DNA of 64,000 nucleotides, from positions 571,793,778 through 571,857,777 of the forward strand of contig VDFB02193867.1 in NCBI GenBank assembly GCA_007258455.2, read 5' to 3'. The notes beneath the pieces were generated by a model, which searched no databases, was not told where the DNA came from, and saw nothing but the letters and a program-made list of their open reading frames with translations. The translations under genes and the position numbers were made by a program. The DNA comes from Sequoia sempervirens (lineage: Eukaryota; Streptophyta; Pinopsida; Cupressales; Cupressaceae). Shown here piece after piece: positions 11,370 to 22,936 of this stretch (its first letter is position 1; every line of letters starts with the position of its first letter).

Positions 11370-11518
11370 TATTTTTTTTTTATTCAAGGGGTAAACGCTT
11401 TTGACCGGAGCTATGAACCGGATACAACCAATCAACAATACCACCTCAACGGGGTTTGAACCTTGGTGGCAAGAACAACAATGCCACCTATAAACCATCA
11501 CACCATGCCAATACAGGC
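11370..11518 (-). mobile_element. tRNA-derived SINE with 12-bp target duplication
   Basis: Read on the minus strand this 149-bp element starts GCCTGTATTGGCATGGTG. It has an A-box-like TGGTGTGATGG (11505-11495), then about 33 nt further a B-box-like GGTTCAAACCC (11462-11452), the spacing of a tRNA-derived internal RNA polymerase III promoter. It ends in an A-rich tail (plus-strand T run at 11372-11380). Perfect direct repeats TTAATTATAAAT flank it at 11358-11369 and 11519-11530, as expected for LINE-mediated insertion. It has no coding capacity. It is not a tRNA gene: the cloverleaf is incomplete and a tail is present. Confidence 0.8.
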
Positions 11519-11725
11519 TTAATTATAAATAATTTAATTATACTTATTATTATATATTATATTTTAAAATAAAACTATTAATAAACTTGATATTTGAAAT
11601 CAACTATTTAAGATAAGATCAGAAGCGGCTCTGATGCGAAATCTCTCGCTCCTCGAAATCTGGGTAAAGGCGGTGTCTCATCAGGTGTGTTCTTTCCTGC
11701 ATAGAATAGACATTTATGTGCATTT

Positions 11726-13379
11726 ATGTTGAATCTATCTTCATCCTCTTCCCTCTGCTGTTCAGCAGAGGCCGTACCCCCTAATTCCTCCTCGATGGTA
11801 CCTAGAGCATCTATGGCCTCTGACAATTCTTGCATAGACATTCCTGATTCTTTCCCCTTGCATTTGAGACTCAAGTCATTCTCTGAGGCGGTGGCGAAGT
11901 CTGGTATCTCCGTCAACGCGAGCGCAAGGTTTACCCTCTCGAACCCTAATGAAACCTTCGAAACTGGTAAGAATTATGGGGTTGCTCCCACATCTCTCTC
12001 TGTTTCTCCTAATCCTGAAATGCTAGCTGAAATTAGTAAGGAGAAAAATAGACTTAAGAATTATGCTATTTTCTTTTCTGCTGTTGAAGTGGATAAATGT
12101 CTGCCAAGAAAATTTCTTAATGACTGGTTTCACAACTTTTGGAATCTGAAACTTGGTTTCCACATATCTTTCTATAGGCAGATACAAAAAGGGTTGTTTG
12201 TAATTTTTTTCACTAATCATGAAGCCCATAGTGAAATTCTTAAGAAACAATACTGGACCGTGGGTTCTACATCCTTCCACGCCATTGTGTGGTCGCCTGA
12301 GGCCATTCATGAGGAAGTCCTTGCGCTCTCAGCCCCTCGATGGATTGTGGTCAAACAAATCCCGCCATTTTTATGGCATTTTCTCCCTCAGTTGCTTGAG
12401 CCTCTCGATAAGGTCATCCGAATGGATGATACTATCAAACTTGTCCCTCATATGGATGCTAGGGTTCTCATTTCGTTGAATCCCGGTTATGAAATCCCCT
12501 CTGAAATTAATATTTGTATTACTGATGACAAATTCGCGTGCCCCATTGATATTCTTGGGGGTCTGAATGCGTGCTTCCTGTGCAGAAGGGAAGGGCATCT
12601 GAGGAAAGATTGCCCTATAATTAAGAAAAAACCTATGCTCGCCAAAACCTCGCCTCCCCGTAATTCGCCATCTGCTGGTAACCCTAACTCAGACTCCTCA
12701 TTGGAGAAAACCCCTCTTTCTGATGTGCCCGCGAAACCCGCACCCCCTTTGGCCTCCTTCATCCCTTCCACCACTTTTGTTCCCCCCTGCCGGTCTCTCG
12801 ACTGATTCTTTTCCCCACGCGGCTGTTGCTCCGAACACTGGACTCATTACGGTTGATAAAACTTCCAACAAACGTAGGCGTAGAGCCAATAAGCAAAATA
12901 TTACCGCTATAGAGGACTCTTGAGCCCTTTGTTCTCAATCTACCCCATTCGCCATCAACTCTATTGAGTCCGCATCCAAAGAAACTTTAACCAGCTCCAC
13001 CCCTTCGTGCTCAACAATGGTGGACTGCTCTTTCAGGTGCCCTGACCCGACCCCTCCCCTAAACTTCCCGCCTAAAGTTTTTCGTGAGCTTGGGGATGAT
13101 TGCTTGCTTGAAATCATCCCGGCCAACAATGTTTCCGCGGGCTCGACCTTTCTCCATCAGAAGCATTCCTTGGAGTCAGATTACATTTCCCCTGTCGACT
13201 CTGAGAATGATGAAGAGTTAAGGGATGCTTTCCCCACGGCTAAGAGGAGGGGGAGACACTTAGGCTCCAAAAACAAGAACCCCTCCAAGAAAAAGATTGA
13301 TGACACTGAGAGCATTGTGACGGCTCCAATTGCGGGCTCCTCTGACTTTTTCTTTGCCCCCTTAAATGTTCCCCAATGA
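11726..13379 (+). pseudogene. LINE ORF1 (DUF4283-like, CCHC zinc knuckle), frameshifted
   Basis: The frame opens at the ATG at 11726 and is open to 12805. Its centre (segment YRQIQKGLFVIFFTNHEA to IPPFLWHFLPQLL) resembles the DUF4283 domain of plant LINE ORF1 proteins, followed by the knuckle CFLCRREGHLRKDC (CX2CX4HX4C) at 12572-12613. ORF1 proteins bind the element RNA. At the C run near 12782 the reading frame shifts by one, then continues (basic stretch KRRRRANK, one TGA near 12920) to the stop TGA at 13377-13379. The tail has the basic RRGRHLGSKNK. The final stop overlaps the ORF2 start as ATGA. Total length would be about 550 residues. Confidence 0.85.
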
Positions 13380-16300
13380 ATTGCATTTCGTATAATATTC
13401 AGGGGCTTGAATCCCCTGACAGAAGGTGGATCATTAAGCATTTCCTTGACACCTGTAATGCCATGGACTTCCTTATGCTGTAGGAGATTAAGGCCACCAG
13501 CTACACTCTGGATGCCAACCTCAACTTTCTGTGGAAAGATGCAAACAAGTTTTACACCAACCACCCTAGAGGAAGGGGTGGCGTTGCCCTTCTGATCAAC
13601 AGGAAATGGGCCAATTTTATCACTGGCAATGGGACTTCCCCCTGTAACAGGGCAGTTTGGGTTACCTTTAACTTTGATAACAATATATTTGGCATATGCT
13701 CTATTTATGCCCCAAATGATTTCAAGGAGAGAGCGTGTCTTTGGGACTGGTTGGCTGTTCTCCCTGATATCCCTTGGCTTGTGGGGGGAGACTTCAACAT
13801 GATTGAATCTTAGGAAGATAAAATTGGTGGTCTCCCGTTTGTCTGGAAAGACTTTGAAAAAATGCACTGGAATAAGATGATAAGTTCCAAACATTTATTT
13901 GATCCCTTGGTTGGCAATAAAGACTCTTACCCTAGAATCTGGCATACCTGGTGCAACTTCCAGCAGGGTCCCTATAGAATTTACTCCAGGCTTGACCGAT
14001 TTTATGCTAAGAAAAACTTTTTCTCCTTTCTCCCTGATAATTTCGGCCGCTCGGTCCTTGTTACCCCCACCTCTCTTTCCGACCACCACCCTATCTCTTC
14101 TTGTGTTAGAATCAACAGCTCCCCTAGTCGCAGCGATAGATCCAATCCCAAGTTCTTCCTCAATACTAGCCTGCTCAAAGATGAGGACACTCTTAGCGCC
14201 ATCCGTATCATTAATCTCATCAACAGAAACAACTTTCCTGCCAAGTCTCATTTGGATAGATGGAACTTGAACATTCATGCCTAGCATAATCTTTTAAAAA
14301 CCATTGGGCAAAAAAGATCAAAAGACTTTAGATTCGTGGAAAAAAGCTCTCCTCCGAACTTCAGGTTGCTGAAACCAACATCCAAGCCAATCCCGTTGAT
14401 TGTGAGCTCATCTCTCAAGTTGTTAAGGCTAAAGATGCCCTTAGACAACACCAACAGGTCAAGGTCAATGGTGCCAAGATCAGATCCCGTGCACACTGGT
14501 TGTAGTTTGGGGACAGAGGCTCCAAATTCTTCTTTAACCTCATCAAGCAAAAACAGTCTAATGAAAATATTGAAAGAATAGTTGTTGATAATCATGAGAT
14601 AAATGACCTCGAAAACATCAAAAAGGCCTTTGGCAATTTTTATCATAATCTCTTTTCCTCTGAAGATTCAGAGGATGCCGCCCTCTTAAGAACTCAAGTT
14701 CGTTCCCTCATCCCTAACAAGATCTCCACTTTAGAAGCCACTCTGTTGTCTAAAGATCTCTCTCTTGAGGAAATTGAAAAAGCCATTAAAGAGCTTGATA
14801 ATGACAAGGCCCCTGGCCCTGATGGTCTCCCAGTTGAGTTCTACAAGGCTAATATTGATTGGATTTGCAAAGACCTTCTGGATATTTACTCTGAGGCCAT
14901 TGCTAGAGGCTCCTTGGGCACCTCCATTAATAGGGGAATTATTAAGTTGCTCCCCAAGGATGGGGACAAAGTGCTCATCAAGAAATGGAGACCTATTACT
15001 CTCCTTAATGTTTCCTATAAAATCTTCGCCAAAATTCTAGCTCTGAGAATTAAGAATATCTTGCCTAAGTTTGTGTGCGCTACCCAAACTGGATTCATTA
15101 AAGGAAGATATATTCTTGAAAATTTGATCACCGGCTGGGAAGCCATGAATTGGGCTAACGTTTCTTAGCAAGATTCTGTCATGTTCCTTCTGGATTTCGA
15201 GAAAGCCTACGACAGAGTGGAATGGAATTTCATCTCCATGATGCTTGAGGCGTTCAGTTTCCCTAGTGCTTTCTACAATTTTGTTAAAATATTACTCAAA
15301 GATGCCTACGCCTAGGTTGATGTGAATGGCTCCCTATCTGACTCTTTTCCTCTTGGTAGATCCATCAGACAGGGTTGCCCCTTGGCCCCTGCCCTCTTTG
15401 TGGTTGCCTCTGAAGCTCTGTACTACATCTTGAGAGACAATTCTATCTCCCTAGCTGTTAAAGGCATATCTCTTCCTAATAACGAAGAGCTTCTTAACTG
15501 TCAATTTGCTGATGACACCGCAATCTTCCTTGAAGCCTCAGCTGACAACTTTGAGGCCCTGAATCACAAGCTTAACCTCTTCTGCAAGATCTCGGGGGCT
15601 CGTCTCTCTCACCTCAAGTCTATCTGCCTTGGTTGGTATGAGCAACTGCCTAACTGGTTCAAGAACTATCACTTTCAGTGGGGAGGCACCAACAAAATTG
15701 TGAGATATCTTGGCATTCCCTTCTCCATTGATCCCCCCCTTAAAGAGATGTGGTCTTGGGTCAAAGACAAGATCTTCAAGAAACTCAATAAGTGGCACAA
15801 CAGGGCCCTGTCGCTGGCTGGCAGAGTGCAAGTTTGCCAAAAAATTCTCTCGTCCTATAATATTTATTATTCTTTGGCTTGGATGTTCAGTAACTATCAA
15901 ATTCTTGAAATTCAAAAGGCAGTTAGGAAGTTTCTTTGGTCTGATGGCAAAGGTAAAAAAAAAATGCACGCTGTTAAATGGGATTGGTGCCACACTAATA
16001 AACTCCTTGGGGGGCTTGGCCTGAAAGATCTTAGAATCCAGGGGATTGCTTTAGCCGCCAAGTGGATCTTTCACTCTCTTGATGGCAACGATCCCTGGAA
16101 GGTCCTGGTTAGACATAACATTGAAAGGGGATACCCCAAGAAGGCTAAGTCCTGGAAGAGTCTTCCTTTCAATGATCTTGTCCTTGGTAATTTTCCTGTT
16201 CATGTGCAAGGATCTGCTGTCTTTAGATCCATTTGGAAAGCCTGGAATTATGTGAGAGGCTTTATCACTAACAAAACCTTCCATGATGATTCCCATCTCT

Positions 16301-17405
16301 ACGGCGAAAGGTCCATTTGGTGGACCTAAGCTCCTCTGGCAAGCCCCTCGCCCTTTCTCAGGGCTGCTTTGCTAGGCACTGGGATAACAAAGGCATCTCT
16401 CAATTGGCTGACTTGTTTGAGCATGACAGGTTAATTAGCTGGGAGGATCTCAACAACAAGTTTGACTTACCTGTCTCCCAGAAGAAGACCTATAATTTGA
16501 TCCGCAAGGCCACCATGAATCTCCCGGCTTCTTGCCAAATTGATTCTCACAGATTCTTAAGCAGTAAATGGCCGGATGGGACCATTCTTAACAAAATTAA
16601 AGCCAAGAACATATACAATATTATCGGGCACTCTGAGGCCATTATTGATCACATCAACAGTGTTTGGTATTCTACCCTTGACACCCACTCGTGGAAGAAA
16701 TTTTTTGAGAATCTCTGGAAAGGTCCTACTGAACCTAAGATTAAATGTTTTAATTGGCTTGTTATTCTTGATAGGCTCCCTATCAGAAAAGACTCCTCGG
16801 TCACTGATCATTGTATTATGTGCAGGTTACCCGAGACGGGTAGACACATTCTTTTTGACTGTATTTTTGCTAAGGAAATTTGGCATATGTTTGGCATCAT
16901 TTATCCTTTGATCTTTACCATCATTGAGATTATAACTGGCCATATTGTTGGGCTGAAACAAGACTCTAATTTATTTTGGAAAATTCTCTCCTCTATTATT
17001 TTGTGACAAATCTAGAAGTGTAGAAATGAAGAAAGATATCAGAACAATCCCAGAATTCTTACTGAGTTTTTTCGGAAACTCATTTATCTTAAAATTTTCC
17101 TGTAGGTCCGCACTACGATGCTGATTGAAAAAGAAAAGCTTAAAAGGTTCCTCAAGAATGGCTTTGCCACGTTCTTCATATATGAGATGCAGGGTGGCTA
17201 TGCTTGGAGGCAGACTCTGGACAATCTGCAATTATTTGAGAAGACTTGTAAAATGCTGACCCAAGAGGTAAAGAACAACAGGAACGTCAACAAGGAGCAG
17301 ATCCTCATGCTGGCTCAGATTCAGGAATCGAAACGCATTGTCTGGATGGAAGGTGCTAAGAGGTGGACAGCCTGGGTTGATAAAATTGATGATATCTTAA
17401 TATAG
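13376..17405 (+). pseudogene. LINE ORF2: endonuclease and reverse transcriptase, decayed
   Basis: ORF2 starts at the ATG at 13376. The endonuclease region shows MNCISYNIQG, GRGGVALLI, IYAPND, GGDFNMIES and SDHHPIS. The reverse transcriptase region shows PGPDGLPVEFYKA, WRPITLLNVSYKI, LLDFEKAYDRVEW, RQGCPLAPALF and the catalytic FADD motif. It is followed by a C-terminal zf-RVT-like segment (IKCFNWLVILDRLP, CIMCRLPETGRHI). Decay: TAG codons at 13481, 13811, 14282, 14503, 15166, 15313, 17013 and 17103, TGA at 17004, and frameshifts near 14340 (A run) and 16320. Most TAGs sit where related proteins have Gln. The protein would be about 1,340 residues, the usual size for the family, and would nick target DNA and copy the element RNA there. 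Confidence 0.92.
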
Positions 17406-17587
17406 TGTCTTCAATGCTTTGAAGTCGCTTCTCTTGTATCTTTTTTTTGTTTACCTCTGCTCTGGGTACTCTTGTAGCACCTGATGTGAGGCCTAGCCTC
17501 TCTTGAGTTGTACTCTTCGATCCTCGGTGCTTCTTTGGCACTTATTTTTTGTGGTCTCTCTATATATAATACAAAAAAAAAAAAAAA

Positions 17588-17918
17588 CTATTAATTACAT
17601 AAAATGATTAAAATAATTTTATATATTACAAAATAAGATCAAAATTTATCTTAATTACACTTCTTTGACGTACCCTAAGGTGCGATTGCTAGTTTAATTA
17701 TATTAAGACATTCCATGAAACTACCTAAATAGGAATTGCCCACGTTTGCAGTTTTTTTGGGGTCTATTCATGAATTCACTGCAATTTAAAAAGCGATGAA
17801 GGAAATAGGGAAAGAGTAAAGGAGAGTTTCGGTGAACGTAAAGCGGGAGAACTTATCTCGTCTTCTCTACGCTAGACCAATAAGCTAAGCAAAGCCGTTG
17901 GATACAGAGTATCTGAAA
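17588..17918 (+). promoter_or_regulatory. Upstream region of the calmodulin-like gene
   Basis: The 331 bp between the LINE tail and the calmodulin-like start codon. The first 110 bp are AT-rich host DNA duplicated or displaced by the LINE; the last 150 bp are more balanced and purine-rich and probably hold the 5' UTR. I see no clear TATA box. The LINE insertion therefore lies very close to the start of this gene and may have separated it from its older upstream sequence. Confidence 0.45.
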
Positions 17919-18362
17919 ATGGTGAAGGATCTGAATGATGAGCAGACAGCTTCAATGCGTGAGGCGTTCAGCCTGTTCGACACCGACCGGGACGGCTGCA
18001 TCACTGTAGCCGAGTTGGGCACCGTGATGCGCTCTCTAGGCGAAAATCCAACCCAGGCGGATCTTCAGGATATAATTAAACGCGAACAGATTGGCAGCAC
18101 CATCGATTTCCCTCGTTTTGTAGATATGATGCGACGCAACATGAAGGGGGGCAACTTTCACATGCAGCTTAGAGACGCTTTTAAGGTGCTTGATAAAGAC
18201 GGCACAGGCAGGCTTTCTGTCTCTGAACTCCGTCATATCCTCACCAGCGTTGGAGAGAAGCTCGAGCCCTCTGAATTTGATGAGTGGATACGGGAGATTA
18301 AGATCGATTCTGAAGGTAACTTATCTTATGAGGAATTTATCGATAGGATGATGGCCAAGTGA
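17919..18362 (+). CDS. Calmodulin-like protein (CML), EF-hand calcium sensor
   Basis: Intact intronless frame of 147 codons from the ATG at 17919 ([17 protein letters not shown]) to the TGA at 18360-18362; an in-frame extension upstream would need a TTG start. It has the calmodulin layout of four EF-hands. EF1, residues 21-32 ([12 protein letters not shown]), and EF3, residues 92-103 ([12 protein letters not shown]), keep Asp at positions 1 and 3, Gly at 6 and Glu at 12. EF2, about residues 54-66 ([13 protein letters not shown]), lost the acidic ligands and gained a residue. EF4, residues 128-139 ([12 protein letters not shown]), starts with Lys. It therefore probably binds two calcium ions, one per lobe. 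It is a cytosolic or nuclear sensor whose partner proteins cannot be told. No signal peptide, membrane segment or lipidation site is visible. This is the only intact host gene in the window. Confidence 0.9.
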   Translation: MVKDLNDEQTASMREAFSLFDTDRDGCITVAELGTVMRSLGENPTQADLQDIIKREQIGSTIDFPRFVDMMRRNMKGGNFHMQLRDAFKVLDKDGTGRLSVSELRHILTSVGEKLEPSEFDEWIREIKIDSEGNLSYEEFIDRMMAK

Positions 18363-20827
18363 TTTTAGGGTTTTCTGGGTCTCTGTGGTAAGCATCTGAT
18401 ACAATCTTGCCTGTATTGTTTTGGAAGATTTATAGTAATTACTATTTGAAACGAGAGGCTTAAAGAAATTATGTTATAATGATATAGAATTCTGTTACAT
18501 TTGAACTTGTATCAAGATCGTATCAATTTAATGATTATGAAGTCCGGTATGTTTACGAATTTTCCTGTCCTTTATCTGTATGCATGATATGTACCGTATC
18601 TGCGTGGCAAATTACTTGTAGATATACTCTTGCTCTAAAATGCTTTATTATTAATGATAAGAGGACAAAATGAGATCTGTGAGAGACAAATCGAAAGATT
18701 CTAGTCTGCCTCGGATCTTCTTCATAAGTTCATAGCCATGCTTTGGAAGATATTTTTGAGCTTTTCACCATTGGCCATCTACCACTTCCGTTCCTGAGAT
18801 TAATCTCGTCACTGACTTTTGGGCTTTTAGGGTTGCATATTTTCGCTCAAAAATTACCCATTAAGCAAAGGACCACCAGCTGAGCCTTTGATGCTTTGTA
18901 AATGTGTCTTTGAGCTAATCCTATCAAATCATCCTTGCCCTCTTTGCTATGGTAAATGCCATCTCTTTTTTTATAACTATAAACCCTTGTTTCCTTTCAT
19001 TCTTTCTCCGCATACCGCTTTATCAATCAATTTTTGTAACTTAACGGGTTTAATACTTATTTGTAATGGATTGTAACTTAATTGTAGAGGACTTATCGAT
19101 TCTAGTTTTTACCCATTTACAGCGTCTAAGTACTTGACGAAGAAATCTAACCTAAGTCTTGCTTAGGGTTGGAATCTTGGAACTAATGACAATGGAGAAC
19201 TAGGTCTAGTGATAAGGATCAAAGGATAAGGGATTTCTTCGGTATATCGTGGGAGGATGATTAGTTGGAGGATAGGATACATTAGGAGTATTGGATAGAG
19301 GATACGAGATATGAGAATTATTGGATGGAGGATAGGAGATATAAGGTTTATTCAATGGAGGATTTAGGACATGGTCTCCAAGGTCTATATCACATAGGAA
19401 TTATATTTATTAAATCTGGCAGAGCGTTCAAAATATTTTTAGTCACAGTAATTGAGGAAATAGTATGCCAAGTTCTATGTTCGTTTTATGGAGAAAGAAT
19501 TGGTTGCCCTGTCTGGCCAAAATATTTAATGGAAGGCTTATGAGGTAATTTCTTCTAAGATATTTATTATTTTTTTATAGAATTTAGTGCTTCAAGACTT
19601 TTACAGAGGACATTAGAAATTTGAAAGATGTATTTAAAGTTGTGAGTATTCAATGTCACAACCAATGAAATCTAAGATACATTCTCGGATTTTTGAATAA
19701 GCACTGGCATTTCTGTCCAACACAATGGAAAACTTAGTTCTGCTTTGCAATATAAAATTCTTGTGCCTTTCTTCATCTAAAGGCATGTTTGGGGAGTTCG
19801 AGTGTTACGATTATAGACATGCTTGTTAAGTATTTTCGTCTCAGCAGAAGAATTTTTCAGGACTTTTTTTGCACTGCTTAGTATGAGATGAATTGAATAG
19901 ATTAAATGAGGAAAGCCAGATGAAGAATTTCTGAAATTGGAGGAAAATTAATTCTTATTCTAGAAATTCGTAATTCTATTATTCAAAAAGCTTATAAAAT
20001 GATAATACGAAGTAGGTGGCGTCAAGAAACAAAGAGCAATCCCGAAATCTCCATCTCATCCATATTACGCTATATTTACATATGTGTGTCTTTTGCCTGC
20101 ACCTCTTTCCAGCACCCGAGAAATGTATGTTTTTATTTTATCGAAATTAGTATAGACTAGACCACCATCTTAATCCAGCATAAACCGTTGTGACTAAGGA
20201 AATTGGATTTACAACTGTGAGAAGGCTTTAAGCAATATTCTCTAACACAAAACAAACCATTTTTTCATAAGGATCAGATATAAATTTACTGTTTGACTGT
20301 TGAAAAGTGTAATATCTAAGTAAAGATCCCCATAGCAGAACATGCAAACCTTGCAGGCTATGCCGAAAGACTGACAACAATGCTGCAGCCTGAACCTTTA
20401 TGAACTTGAACCAATCTACACTTTACTATGATGAAAAGGAGCCATTGACGATTATCAGTCTTCAGCTTTGAGCATATCTTTATTGCTCCAATCCTGGTAG
20501 CTTGCAGATCCATCAGTGTTTGGGGTCTATTTGTGTGCAATTTGAATGTTCTCACAAGACTTGTCCAAGCGCGCATTCCTGCAAATACCAGATGCCACTA
20601 ATTATACAGAGTAATTGGCTAATGCTGTCTTCTACGAAACCAACAAAAGCAGCAATATTTAACATTTCTACCTTTGATGTGTAAGATGTAATTGTCTAAT
20701 GCTGTCATTTGCAAAACCAACAGGAGCAAGATCTAACATTTCTGCCTTGATTTCACATATACCATTCTAAATTAGTAGGAGGCCTGAACTGTGGTGTAGA
20801 GGGGACTCAAAATGTGGTAATTTTATG
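18363..20827. other. 3' flank of the CML gene, non-coding
   Basis: Begins with the probable 3' UTR of the calmodulin-like gene. No further gene is recognised over 2.4 kb. It contains a small 30-bp tandem repeat (19261-19380) and ends at the left target duplication of a hAT-like element (20820-20827). Short open frames here lack family resemblance. Confidence 0.6.
19261..19380 (+). repeat. 30-bp minisatellite, about four units
   Basis: Units of 30 bp at 19261-19290, 19291-19320, 19321-19350 and a degenerate one at 19351-19380. They share a core like TTGGATGGAGGATAGGAGAT and differ by several substitutions. The unit length is a multiple of three but no protein is implied. It is a local tandem duplication in non-coding DNA. 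Confidence 0.75.
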
Positions 20828-20923
20828 ACTAGTGTTGCACAGGGATGCGCACCCCCCCCTTCAAAAAAGCCCACATTTCCTAGATGTACCCGTCTCGGAG
20901 ACTTGGGGACTTGGGGGATGTCT

Positions 20924-21981
20924 TGTAGTGTCATCCTCGTAATAATTGTTTATGAAGAATTTTTCTAACCTTTATATTCCTGGAGGTTAGAAATATTTTA
21001 ATTTTGAGGGAATAGTTTGAATAATTAAATAAGGGCTAATAGGCTATAGTCAAATAATTTTATTTAATAAATCTAATTTTGGCTTAAGTCAATGAAGCGC
21101 AGCCTGGTGAAGGATACGATTGCTGATTTTCTGAATGAGAATCTTTTTTAAATTGAGGATGTCGTCTGCTTTGTTAAGTTAGGAATTGGCAACTTCTGAT
21201 TTTTGGAAGGGGATCGATTGTTTTTTTGGAAGAAGGATTTGGCAACTTTGAGGGATAAAATGATTCGAACAGAAGAGAAATTCATTCAGAAAACGATGGG
21301 TTCATTATTTATGCAGCTATGAAGAGAGGTTTCATCAAGACGAAAACCCTGACCCTCAGTTTGAATGGGACGAAAACCCCATCTCATTGAAAATCTATTG
21401 CCTGAGACGTCTGAGATTTCTATGCTAATTCCCAGTGGGCAATTTGGTGGAGGAATTTTAGGTGAATAGAAGCTTACTGCATCCTGTTGGAGGGACGTGT
21501 TAATCTGAGTTTGAATCGCTGCAATCTATTGCATGAATTGTGGCCTGCTACTCTGAAGATCTCATCTTCCAAGCCTCACGTGGGAGTAAGAAGCTTTCCC
21601 AATATCAAGGTGTGGCCTCAACAGTGATTCTGGACGTCTTTATCAGCAGGTCTATAATCAGAACAGCACAAAAGTCCAGGTTCATATTAGTTTGTTAATT
21701 TCTGCAAATCTGAATATTATTTTCACTGCTAGGATCTCCTCTAGATTCGAACTGGGTGCTGGAGTAAAAAGACTAAGTTTAGTATTATCCTATAAGAGTG
21801 CTAAGAGACATACAAGTTGTAATGAAATTCTGAATTAGTGCTTGGGTGCGTGTTTTTTTCATATTATGAATTTGTTCAATGGTCTTACAATATTTTGAGT
21901 ATTTCTGTGAAAAGCATAATCACAAAATTTCAAAAGAAAAAGAAAACAAAATTCTTCATATATCCGAGAAAGAATATTTCA
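20924..21981 (+). repeat. 5' LTR of the chromovirus
   Basis: Begins TGTAGTGTCATCCTCG and ends TATTTCA. It aligns along its length with the 3' LTR at 30891-32037 but lacks two internal pieces present there: roughly 65 bp after the TTTTATTTA near 21060-21068, and about 20 bp near 21594. Both gaps look like deletions between short direct repeats. Apart from these the two LTRs are very similar. Confidence 0.9.
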
Positions 21982-21982
21982 G

Positions 21983-21994
21983 TGGTATCAGAGC
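21983..21994 (+). other. Primer binding site (initiator Met tRNA)
   Basis: TGGTATCAGAGC lies one base after the 5' LTR end. It is the standard plant PBS complementary to the 3' end of initiator methionine tRNA and sets the orientation of the element to plus. Confidence 0.92.
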
Positions 21995-22109
21995 CTAGAT
22001 ACCTGCCAGCCTGTTGGGAATCTAAATTTGCATGTCACATAGATATTTCACCTGAAGTAGGTCCGGGCAACAGGGAGAAGAAGTTGATAATAACACAACT
22101 GAGGTTGAG

Positions 22110-22936
22110 ATGGGTGACAGAGGAGGTGAAAGCCCACCAAGAAATCTGAATGCACAATTGGATAATATCCTAACCACATTTGCCCAGCAGTAGCAACAAA
22201 TGCTACAACAGTTTCAAGATCGGATGATCACAGCCATGGATCAAATGAGATTGGATCGTGCTAGATCAAGCAGATTGAGCAGTGGCCATAGCAGAAGTGA
22301 TGCGGATCACGGAAATCATGAAAGAGCAGCCACTAATGCCGTTAGGACAGCAAGCATAAGGTCTGATCAGCCTTTACGTCCCACATTTGTGACAAGACAA
22401 CCAGAAGTGGAGACCATCCCGGAGTTGGAGGAAGACACATATATCATTGTCGATGTTATGGTGGCCCACGATGAATACAGAACGCTTCCACCTGTTGTGA
22501 GGCAAGCAACTAATCTAAATTAGTTTATGAATCAATGAAGGGATAAATCTAGCACTAAATTGGAGAGGCAAGAAAGGGTCCGAAGACAAACCGGTCAAGG
22601 AATGCAATGCAAGGAATACAAAGAAGCATTAAATAAGATTCCTTTACTGACCTTTGATGGAAGTGGAAAAATAAGTGCAAGATCATGGGTGCATAAGCTT
22701 GACACCTTCTTGTCCTTGAAACCAATGGAGGAAGATAAGGCTATTCAATTTGCTATGATGCATCTGGAGGGAGTAGCATATGACCGGTGGCACCATGGGT
22801 TGGTTTCACAGGACCATGCTATGATACATTCATATGAGGAGTTTGTTGATAAATTGATTGCACGCTTTGACCAAAAGGATATTGAGGTTTATTACAAGGA
22901 CTTGGCTCAGCTGAAGCATAGTGGACATGTTGAGAC
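22110..22936 (+). pseudogene. Chromovirus gag, N-terminal part (interrupted by hAT)
   Basis: The frame starts at the ATG at 22110 (MGDRGGESPPRNLNAQLDN). It contains the gag core (LLTFDGSGKISARSWVHKLD, LEGVAYDRWHHGL, IARFDQKDIEVYYKDLAQL) and breaks at SGHVET, where the hAT element is inserted. In-frame stops are TAG at 22191 and 22521 and a TGA near 22536; the first TAG is surrounded by Gln codons. Gag forms the virus-like particle that packages the RNA. It resumes in frame context at 26394. Confidence 0.85.

Larger units (their letters stand above)
11583..17587 (+). mobile_element. L1-type LINE retrotransposon, near full length
   Basis: A 6-kb non-LTR element with a short 5' leader, ORF1 (11726-13379), ORF2 (13376-17405), a 3' UTR and a poly-A tail at 17573-17587. 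The likely target duplication is AAAACTATTAAT at 11571-11582 and again at 17584-17595; its As merge with the tail, so about 8 bp are unambiguous. ORF1 has a DUF4283-like region and a CCHC knuckle. ORF2 has an APE-type endonuclease, reverse transcriptase and a C-terminal zf-RVT-like region, as in plant L1 elements. Base composition is clearly more GC-rich than the flanks. Stops and frameshifts show it is dead. Confidence 0.9.

Noticed and set aside
11452..11505. tRNA gene on the minus strand
   Set aside because: A- and B-box-like motifs are present but there is no full cloverleaf or acceptor stem, and a 149-bp body with A tail and target duplication shows a SINE.
13181..15993. Long minus-strand frames (13181-13894, 13895-14287, 15538-15993)
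   Set aside because: They lie antisense to the LINE ORF1 and ORF2 coding sequence and arise from its codon pattern; the plus-strand frames have the domain motifs.
16327..16329. TAA stop in LINE ORF2
   Set aside because: The frame has already shifted a few bases earlier near 16320, so this triplet is not in the ancestral reading frame and was not counted with the TAG stops.
17898..17918. Seven-codon N-terminal extension of the calmodulin-like protein
   Set aside because: It would need a TTG start; the ATG at 17919 gives the normal calmodulin N-terminus and length.
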